Shown here: piece by piece, positions 57,977 to 64,000 of the stretch
Position numbering within the stretch: position 1 is the first letter of the stretch
Layout: every line of letters starts with the position of its first letter
Assembly: GCA_902760865.1 (NCBI GenBank)
Contig: CACWID010000004.1
Coordinates: 103,609-167,608 of the forward strand
Direction: 5' to 3'
DNA from: an uncultured Bacteroidales bacterium
Lineage (GTDB): Bacteria; Bacteroidota; Bacteroidia; Bacteroidales; Muribaculaceae
Length of the DNA: 64,000 bases
Made by a program: the position numbers and the translations under genes
Notes under the pieces: model-generated
Told to the model about the DNA's origin: nothing
The model's database searches: none
The model's input: the letters and a program-made list of their open reading frames with translations, nothing else

Positions 57977-58645
57977 ATGAAGAAGCTGGTGATATTTGAC
58001 CTGGACGGCACGCTGCTTTACACCATCGAGGACTTGGGACAGGCAGCCAACTATGCGCTCGAGCGCAACGGCTATGCGACTCACAGCATGGCTAGTTACC
58101 CCTATTTTGTGGGCAACGGCGTCCGTCGTCTGATGACGCGTGTGCTGCCCGAGGATGCACGCGACGACGAGACGGTGGACCGCGTGCTGGGCGACTTCCT
58201 GACCTACTATGACGAGCACTGCATCGACTACACCAAGCCCTATGACGGGATGCCCGAGCTGCTGCAGGACCTGCGCGACCTGGGCGTGAGCATCGCTGTC
58301 GCCAGCAACAAGTACCAGAAGGCCGTCGATAAAATCATCCCGCACTTCTTCCCCGACATCCCCTTTGTGGCCATCGAGGGACACCGCGAGGGCGTCAACG
58401 TCAAGCCCGACCCCAGCGTGGTGTTTGCCATCCTGGCACAGGCCCAGGTGGCCAAGGCGGACTGCCTCTACGTGGGAGACAGCGGCGTGGACATGGAGAC
58501 GGCGCGGCGGGCCTGTATCGACTCGGTGGGCGTGACGTGGGGCTTCCGCAGTAAGAAGGAGCTCGTCGAGTATCATGCCGACGTCATCGTGGGCAATCCC
58601 GTGGACATCCTCGAGATTGTCGAGAACGGCATCCGCATTTCATAA
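57977..58645 (+). CDS. HAD-family phosphatase, phosphoglycolate phosphatase-like
   Basis: The 222-aa protein has motif I FDLDGTL (D8 nucleophile, D10), a helical cap domain, motif II VASNKYQ, the lysine in VKPDPS, and motif IV YVGDSGVDMETARRA. This matches the Gph-like subgroup that dephosphorylates 2-phosphoglycolate or related small phosphates in the cytoplasm; substrate specificity cannot be read from the sequence. It is followed 36 bp downstream by the AAE transporter and may share a transcript with it. Confidence 0.9.
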   Translation: MKKLVIFDLDGTLLYTIEDLGQAANYALERNGYATHSMASYPYFVGNGVRRLMTRVLPEDARDDETVDRVLGDFLTYYDEHCIDYTKPYDGMPELLQDLRDLGVSIAVASNKYQKAVDKIIPHFFPDIPFVAIEGHREGVNVKPDPSVVFAILAQAQVAKADCLYVGDSGVDMETARRACIDSVGVTWGFRSKKELVEYHADVIVGNPVDILEIVENGIRIS

Positions 58646-58681
58646 GTTGAAAACTAAATTAACCTTTAAGCCTAAAGAATT

Positions 58682-60367
58682 ATGGACTGGCTAATGGAAT
58701 TATTCACAGGCAACAGCGTTGCCCACACACTCATCATTTACGCCTTTGTCATCGCCATCGGAGTCATGCTTGGCAAGGTCAAGTTTTTCGGCATCTCGCT
58801 GGGAGCCACCTTCGTGCTGTTTTGCGGCATCCTGGTGGGGCACTTCGGTGTGACTGTCGACGGGGCGACGCTGAAGTTCATCCAGGAGTTCGGCCTGATC
58901 CTGTTCATCTTCTCGATCGGTCTGCAGGTAGGTCCCAGCTTCTTCTCCTCGTTCAAGCATGAGGGTATCCAGCTCAACGGCATCGCCATGCTCATCGTGG
59001 GCCTTAACGTCGTCGTGGCCCTCGCCATCTATTTCATCGCCGGCAACATCAGCATGACCGACCTGGTGGGCGTGATGAGCGGCGCCGTGACCAACACGCC
59101 CGGACTGGGTGCCGCCCAGCAGGCGCTCATCGAGACCGTCGGCGACCGCGCCAGCGAACTCAACGAATCGATGTCGCTGGGCTATGCCGCCGCCTACCCG
59201 CTGGGCGTCGTCGGCATCATCCTGTCGATGGTCATCCTCAAGATGATGTTCAAGATCAACGTCGACAAGGAGGTCGAGGACATCGAGCGCGAAAAGGAGG
59301 ACAGCCAGCTCAAGCCCCACGTTGTCACCTATCAGGTGACCAACAAGCTCATCTATGACATCCCCGTGACGCGCCTGCACTCCATCATCGACCGCAACTT
59401 TACCATCTCGCGCATGAAGCGTGCCGACGGCACCGTCGAGATTCCGCAGGGCGAGACCATCATCCATCAGGACGACGTGCTGCGCATCGTCATGAGCGCC
59501 CACGACCAGGACATCTTCGATGCCATCATCGGGCCCCATGTGGATTTCGACTGGCAGATCGAGACCTCGCCCAAGGGCATCGTCAGCAAGCGCATCGTCA
59601 TCACCAACAACGAGCTCAATGGTCGCAAAATCGGCTCCATCCGCCTCCATGAGGGTTACAAGGTCAATATCACCCGCCTCTACCGCGCCGGCGTCGAGCT
59701 CCTGGCCAGCCCCAACCTGTCGCTCCAGGTGGGCGACCGCCTGACCGTCGTGGGCCGTGAGGAGGATGTGGACCGTCTGGGCAAGCGCATGGGTGATTCC
59801 TACAAGCGCCTTGAGCATCCCAACCTGTTCACCATGTTCATCGGCATCTTCCTGGGTATCCTCGTGGGCTCCATTCCCATCATGCTGCCCGGCATGTCGG
59901 TACCCATGAAGCTCGGTCTGGCAGGTGGCCCCCTCGTTGTCGCCATCCTCATCGGCCGCTACGGCCATAAGGCCCGCTTGGTCACCTATACCAGCACCGC
60001 CGCCAGCCTGATGCTGCGCGAGCTGGGACTGTGTCTGTTCCTCGCCTCGGTGGGCATTGCCGCCGGCGGCAGGTTTGTCTCGACCATCCTCAGCCCCAAC
60101 GGTGCCATGTGGGTGCTGTACGGCTTCCTCATCACCATCATCCCGCTGCTGATTGCCGTGGTTGTGGCGCGAGGCAAACTCCACCTTAATTATTGCACCA
60201 TCATGGGACTTGTCGCCGGAGCGACCACCGACCCGCCCGCACTGGGCTATGCCAATACCACCGCCGGCAACGACGCACCGGCAGTCGCCTATGCCACCGT
60301 CTATCCTTTGACGATGTTCATGCGCGTGCTTATCGCCGAACTCATCATCATCTTTGCCGTCGCCTAG
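58682..60367 (+). CDS. Putative transporter of the aspartate:alanine exchanger (AAE/YidE) family
   Basis: The 561-aa protein has five to six transmembrane helices (1-200) with GVMSGAVTNTPGLGAAQQAL. A cytoplasmic region holds two TrkA-C (RCK-C) domains (about 215-375; IPQGETIIHQDDVLRIV, LQVGDRLTVVG). A second membrane half (385-561) carries the mirrored motif GLVAGATTDPPALGYANT. The paired TNTP/TDPP motifs and duplicated halves are typical of the family, whose founding member AspT exchanges aspartate and alanine. The substrate here is unknown. A strong terminator follows. Confidence 0.9.
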   Translation: MDWLMELFTGNSVAHTLIIYAFVIAIGVMLGKVKFFGISLGATFVLFCGILVGHFGVTVDGATLKFIQEFGLILFIFSIGLQVGPSFFSSFKHEGIQLNGIAMLIVGLNVVVALAIYFIAGNISMTDLVGVMSGAVTNTPGLGAAQQALIETVGDRASELNESMSLGYAAAYPLGVVGIILSMVILKMMFKINVDKEVEDIEREKEDSQLKPHVVTYQVTNKLIYDIPVTRLHSIIDRNFTISRMKRADGTVEIPQGETIIHQDDVLRIVMSAHDQDIFDAIIGPHVDFDWQIETSPKGIVSKRIVITNNELNGRKIGSIRLHEGYKVNITRLYRAGVELLASPNLSLQVGDRLTVVGREEDVDRLGKRMGDSYKRLEHPNLFTMFIGIFLGILVGSIPIMLPGMSVPMKLGLAGGPLVVAILIGRYGHKARLVTYTSTAASLMLRELGLCLFLASVGIAAGGRFVSTILSPNGAMWVLYGFLITIIPLLIAVVVARGKLHLNYCTIMGLVAGATTDPPALGYANTTAGNDAPAVAYATVYPLTMFMRVLIAELIIIFAVA

Positions 60368-60423
60368 CTTCGGTTCACGCCGGGCTTTATCAGGCAACCG
60401 GCACGGCACTAACGAATTATCTG

Positions 60424-60461
60424 GTATCCGCGCCCTGTAAACGGGGTGCGGATACTATTTT
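60424..60461 (+). terminator. Terminator of the HAD-transporter unit
   Basis: GTATCCGC ... GCGGATAC is an 8-bp perfect stem with an inner GCCC/GGGT pairing, followed by TATTTTTG. Confidence 0.8.
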
Positions 60462-60603
60462 TGCACTCCAATCAGCTGGCGTCTGCCCGCTTCCTCACAA
60501 CTTGGCGTGAGGTTTTTTGGCAAAGTGGTTGGCCGAGGCAAATAGTTGTTGACATATTTGCGTTAAATTATGTGAAACAAAACCGTTTCTCATATTTATA
60601 AAT

Positions 60604-60611
60604 TATATTTG
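60604..60611 (+). promoter_or_regulatory. Probable -7 box of rocD
   Basis: TATATTTG, 53 nt before the ATG, in an AT-rich stretch. The -33 element is not a clear TTG. Confidence 0.45.
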
Positions 60612-60664
60612 CAAGCAAAAATTCATCTTTAACATTAACCATTTAATTACAATCAACTTAACCA

Positions 60665-61945
60665 ATGAAGAAACCTGCAGCTAAAAAAGCTATTAAGGAT
60701 CAGAGCAAGCCCGCACCACTGGGCGCAAAAACCAAGAGTTACATCGCAATGGAAGAGCGCTACGGCGCTCACAACTACCATCCCCTGCCCGTCGTACTGA
60801 AGAAAGGCAAGGGAATTTATGTATGGGACGTTGAGGGCAAGAAGTATTTCGACTTCCTGTCGGCCTACTCTGCCGTCAACCAAGGTCACTGCCATCCCCG
60901 CATCGTCAAGGCCCTGAAGGACCAGACCAACAAGCTGTGTCTGACCTCACGTGCATTCTACAACGAGGCCTTCTGCGAGTATGAGAAGTTCATGCACTCC
61001 TACTTCGGCTACGACAAGGTGCTGCCCATGAACACCGGTGCCGAGGGCGTCGAGACCGCCCTGAAGCTGGCTCGCCGCTGGGGTGTTGTCAAGAAAGGTA
61101 TCCCCAACGACAAGGTGAAGATCATCTGCTGCGAGGGCAACTTCCACGGCCGCACCGTGACCGTGATCACCATGAGCAACGACCCCGACAGCTATGCTAA
61201 CTACGGTCCTCTGACCCCTGGTTTCATCCGCATCCCCTATAACGATCCCAAGGCGCTTGAGGAAGCACTCAAGGAGCACGGCAAGGAAGTTGCCGCCTTC
61301 ATCGCCGAGCCCATCCAGGGTGAGGCCGGTGTCTTCGTTCCCGACGACGGCTATCTGAAGAAATGCTTCGACCTGTGCCACGAGCACAACGTGCTGTTCA
61401 TCGCCGATGAGGTGCAGACTGGTATCGCCCGTACGGGTAAGATGCTGTGCTCACAGCACGATGGCATCCGTCCCGACATCGTGATTCTGGGTAAGGCCCT
61501 CGGTGGTGGCGTGCTGCCCGTTTCGGCTTGCCTTGCCGACGACGACATCATGCTCAACGTGAAGCCCGGCGAGCACGGCTCGACCTTCGGCGGTTTCCCC
61601 CTGGCTGCCCGCGTTGCCGTTGAGGCCCTGAAGGTGGTTAAGGATGAGAAGCTCGTCCAGAACGCCGAGAAGATGGGTAAGATCTTCCGCGAGGAGATTG
61701 AAAAAATCAACTCACCGTTCATCGTGCAGGTTCGCGGTCGCGGTCTGTTGAACGCCATCGTTACTAAGCCCGTCGAGGGCAAGACCGCTTGGGACATCTG
61801 CCTCAAGCTGCGTGACAACGGCCTGCTGGCCAAGCCGACCCACGACCACATCATCCGCTTCGCTCCTCCCTTGTGCATCACCAAGGACGAGCTCATGGAG
61901 GCCATCGCCATCATCAAGAAGACCTTCGAGCAGATGTTCGGATAA
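60665..61945 (+). CDS. rocD: Ornithine aminotransferase
   Basis: The 426-aa class III PLP aminotransferase converts ornithine and 2-oxoglutarate to glutamate-5-semialdehyde and glutamate. The OAT-specific N-terminal sequence [13 protein letters not shown] is followed by [17 protein letters not shown]. The cofactor region includes [22 protein letters not shown] (D248) and the Schiff-base lysine K277 in [19 protein letters not shown] binds the second substrate. A basic N-terminal tail ([15 protein letters not shown]) is short of a targeting signal. The next gene continues the pathway. Confidence 0.95.
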   Translation: MKKPAAKKAIKDQSKPAPLGAKTKSYIAMEERYGAHNYHPLPVVLKKGKGIYVWDVEGKKYFDFLSAYSAVNQGHCHPRIVKALKDQTNKLCLTSRAFYNEAFCEYEKFMHSYFGYDKVLPMNTGAEGVETALKLARRWGVVKKGIPNDKVKIICCEGNFHGRTVTVITMSNDPDSYANYGPLTPGFIRIPYNDPKALEEALKEHGKEVAAFIAEPIQGEAGVFVPDDGYLKKCFDLCHEHNVLFIADEVQTGIARTGKMLCSQHDGIRPDIVILGKALGGGVLPVSACLADDDIMLNVKPGEHGSTFGGFPLAARVAVEALKVVKDEKLVQNAEKMGKIFREEIEKINSPFIVQVRGRGLLNAIVTKPVEGKTAWDICLKLRDNGLLAKPTHDHIIRFAPPLCITKDELMEAIAIIKKTFEQMFG

Positions 61946-61955
61946 TTTCCCACCA

Positions 61956-62010
61956 GTCTAGACAATCTAGATAATCTAGACCATCTAGAAAATCTAGAAA
62001 ATCTAGACTA
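61956..62010. repeat. 9-bp TCTAGA tandem array, copy 2
   Basis: Six TCTAGA units with 3-nt spacers (CAA, TAA, CCA, AAA, AAA, CTA) start 10 bp after the rocD stop. They are followed by a CAACTGACAACTTAAAACTGACAACT direct repeat up to the next start codon. Confidence 0.85.
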
Positions 62011-62042
62011 ACAACTGACAACTTAAAACTGACAACTAAAAT

Positions 62043-63668
62043 ATGAATAACGCTATTATCAATTTCCCCCTTCCCGCCAATGAGCCGGTGAAGGCCTATA
62101 TGCCCGGTTCGCCCGAGCGCGTTGCCCTCGAGGCAGAACTCGAGCGCCAGAGCAACATCGTCGTGGACATCCCCATCATCATCGGCGGCAAGGAAATCCG
62201 CACCGGTGACACGGGTACCGTGACCTGCCCCCACGACCACAAGCACGTCCTGGCTACCTACCACAAGGTGACCAAGAAGGAGATCAAGATGGCCATCGAC
62301 GCCGCCATGAAGGCTTGGAAAGAGTGGAGCCGCACTCCCTGGACCACCCGCGCCGCTATCGTGATGAAGATGGCTGAGCTGCTCGCCACCAAGTATCGTC
62401 CCATCATGAATGCCGCCACGATGCTGGGCCAGAGCAAGAACTTCTACCAGGCCGAAATCGACTCGGCTTGCGAGACCATCGACTTCTTCCGCTACAACGT
62501 GCACTATGCCAGCAAGATTTACGCCATGCAGCCCAAGGATGGCATCGGCCAGCTCAACCACACCGAGTATCGTCCCCTCGAGGGCTTCATCCTGGCTGTT
62601 ACCCCGTTCAACTTCACCTCGATTGCCAGCAACCTGTGCATGACGCCCGTCCTCATGGGTAATGTGGCCCTGTGGAAGCCCTCCACCACCGCCCTGCTGA
62701 GCAACTACTACCTGATGCAGCTCTACAAGGAGGCCGGTCTGCCCGACGGCGTCATCAACTTCCTGCCCGGCAGCGGCGCCCTCATCGGCGAGGTTGCTAC
62801 CAGCAGCAAGTACTTCAGCGGCATCCACTTCACCGGCAGCACCGCCACCTTCAAGAGCCTGTGGAAACAGGCCAGCCTGAACGTGGACAAGTACATCTCC
62901 TACCCCCGCCTCGTGGGCGAGACCGGTGGCAAGGACTTCATCTTCGTTCACCCCAGTGCCGACAAGAAGGCCGTGGCAACCGCTGCCTTCTGCGGTGCCT
63001 TTGAGTTCCAGGGCCAGAAGTGCTCGGCAGCTTCCCGCATGTACATCCCCAAGAGCCTGTGGCCCGACGTGCTGAAGGACATCAAGGCCATGTGCAAGGA
63101 GGTGAAGATGGGCGACGTCCAGGATCCCATGAACTTCATCAACGCTGTGATCGACGAGGCTTCGTTCGACAAGTGCAAGAGCTATATCGACTATGCCAAG
63201 GAGGCTGACGATGCCAAGATCGTCATCGGTGGCAAGTGCGACAAGAAGAAAGGCTGGTTCGTTGAGCCTACTGTTATCGAGACCACCAATCCTCGCTTCA
63301 AGTCGATGGAAGAGGAAATCTTCGGCCCCGTGCTGACGGTTTACCCCTACGACGACGACAAGGTGAACGAGGCCGCCCGCCTGTGTGACGAGACCTCGCC
63401 TTACGGTCTGACCGGCGCCGTTTGGGGCCGTGACCGTCTCGAGGTCGAGAAGTTGACCGACAAGCTCTGCTATGCCGCCGGTAACTTCTACATCAACGAC
63501 AAGCCGACCGGTGCCGTTGTGGGTATGCAGCCCTTCGGCGGTGCTCGTGCCAGCGGTACCAACGACAAGGCCGGTGGTGAGTTCAACCTCATCCGCTGGA
63601 TCATCCCGCGCGTCATCAAGGAGACCCTCGTGCCCCCCACCGACTACCGCTACACCTACATGAAGTAA
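62043..63668 (+). CDS. pruA: L-glutamate gamma-semialdehyde (P5C) dehydrogenase
   Basis: The 541-aa aldehyde dehydrogenase oxidises glutamate-5-semialdehyde/P5C to glutamate with NAD+. Catalytic C327 lies in FEFQGQKCSAASR and general base E293 in VGETGGKDF. AVTPFNFTSIASNL and HFTGSTATF line the cofactor site; GMQPFGGARASGTNDKAGG is typical of the PruA type at the C-terminus. No proline dehydrogenase domain is attached. With rocD 97 bp upstream it forms an ornithine-to-glutamate route, probably one transcript. Confidence 0.95.
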   Translation: MNNAIINFPLPANEPVKAYMPGSPERVALEAELERQSNIVVDIPIIIGGKEIRTGDTGTVTCPHDHKHVLATYHKVTKKEIKMAIDAAMKAWKEWSRTPWTTRAAIVMKMAELLATKYRPIMNAATMLGQSKNFYQAEIDSACETIDFFRYNVHYASKIYAMQPKDGIGQLNHTEYRPLEGFILAVTPFNFTSIASNLCMTPVLMGNVALWKPSTTALLSNYYLMQLYKEAGLPDGVINFLPGSGALIGEVATSSKYFSGIHFTGSTATFKSLWKQASLNVDKYISYPRLVGETGGKDFIFVHPSADKKAVATAAFCGAFEFQGQKCSAASRMYIPKSLWPDVLKDIKAMCKEVKMGDVQDPMNFINAVIDEASFDKCKSYIDYAKEADDAKIVIGGKCDKKKGWFVEPTVIETTNPRFKSMEEEIFGPVLTVYPYDDDKVNEAARLCDETSPYGLTGAVWGRDRLEVEKLTDKLCYAAGNFYINDKPTGAVVGMQPFGGARASGTNDKAGGEFNLIRWIIPRVIKETLVPPTDYRYTYMK

Positions 63669-64000
63669 TCCCATGCCCCACGCTAAGGCGCTAAGGCGCT
63701 AAGTCTTTTTAAGGGCTGGCGCACTCGGTTTTTCTTACATATAATTACCGTGAACCTTTAGCTCGGCGTAGCCAATTGATCATTAATGAATGATAATTAG
63801 CGATAATCAGCGTAATCCGCGTTATACTCCTTAGCTGTCGGCAAATTATACGAATTAACCAAATTGGCATCCGCGTTCCGTTTGATTGGAGCGCGGATGC
63901 TATAGTATTTATTGTATTTATTGTTTTCCTTTTATCAAGTATGCGGCAGCCAAGTTGAGTCGTTTTAAAACTTTTCATCATCGTCAAGCGCCACCCTTCA
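63669..64000. other. Non-coding right end
   Basis: It contains a tandem CGCTAAGG repeat (63681-63702) directly after pruA. An inverted repeat GCATCCGCG ... CGCGGATGC (63867-63900) with a 16-nt loop is followed by an AT-rich tract, a possible terminator that resembles the hairpin at 60424. No supported gene. Confidence 0.5.

Noticed and set aside
58700-60409. 569-codon frame antisense to the AAE transporter
   Set aside because: The transporter has paired membrane halves and RCK domains; the antisense product is a Gly/Asp/His-rich shadow.
63745-63987. 80-codon minus-strand frame at the right end
   Set aside because: It overlaps a terminator-like hairpin and AT-rich DNA, and has no recognisable protein features.

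Overview
The window reads as a chromosomal segment of a gut-type Bacteroidales bacterium, most likely Muribaculaceae or a Prevotella-like relative. Three things point there: many promoters of the Bacteroidota form (TTG, then 19-20 nt, then TAnnTTTG); an Oar-like TonB receptor paired with a surface lipoprotein, and a one-protein hybrid two-component regulator; and secreted proteins ending either in dockerin-like EF-hand repeats or in a T9SS-like tail of the type 'VRYFNVAGQEM...KVVK'. No 16S rRNA or other taxonomic marker is present, so the family assignment is inference. Base composition is moderately GC-rich, except at the Macro-TIR gene (39549-40637), which is visibly AT-richer.

Layout. 1-3760: two tandem paralogous secreted proteins (the first cut by the window edge), separated by palindromic GAGACGCAA repeats. 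3788-6038: housekeeping genes (free-Met-sulfoxide reductase, RarA, YraN). 6046-8928: TPR hybrid sensor/AraC regulator on the minus strand. 9168-13116: tight operon (DUF4199 protein, GT2 glycosyltransferase, two envelope proteins, a 45-aa small ORF, an Ig-like lipoprotein). 13394-14368: secreted T9SS-tail protein. 14480-18558: an interspersed repeat followed by an orphan phage-type large terminase and its 672-aa companion. 18720-21992: two paralogous dockerin proteins. 22494-24715: DJ-1/PfpI protein, a broken tRNA-Val with intact promoter and terminator, two beta-barrel proteins. 24779-26522: ApbE, then a REP array and a RAYT-type Y1 transposase.

26542-36497 is a coherent glycerol-3-phosphate / glycerophosphodiester locus: divergent DeoR-family regulator, glpA-glpB-(25-aa ORF)-glpC-glpT-glpQ and a porin. 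The porin would admit the substrate, GlpQ would release G3P, GlpT would import it, and GlpABC would oxidise it into the quinone pool. 36711-40637 holds a dockerin protein, a third member of the secreted paralogue family, and directly upstream of it a Macro-TIR fusion that may be a compact NAD/ADP-ribose immune protein. 40856-42521: Na+/amino-acid symporter, a 9-bp TCTAGA repeat array and the SRP RNA gene. 42684-50193: dockerin-FGE-like protein, ENPP-like phosphodiesterase, BACON/OB-fold lipoprotein and Oar-like TonB receptor with a long structured leader. 50761-54009: RuvC, a YARHG-domain protein, a second copy of the interspersed repeat and an acyltransferase. 54184-57420: large secreted GH13 alpha-amylase with starch-binding and dockerin modules. 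57977-60367: HAD phosphatase and AAE-type transporter. 60665-63668: ornithine aminotransferase and P5C dehydrogenase, together converting ornithine to glutamate.

The items most worth a second look are the Macro-TIR fusion, the orphan terminase pair, the structured TonB-receptor leader, the deleted tRNA-Val, the RAYT/REP unit and several families of short repeats placed directly after stop codons.
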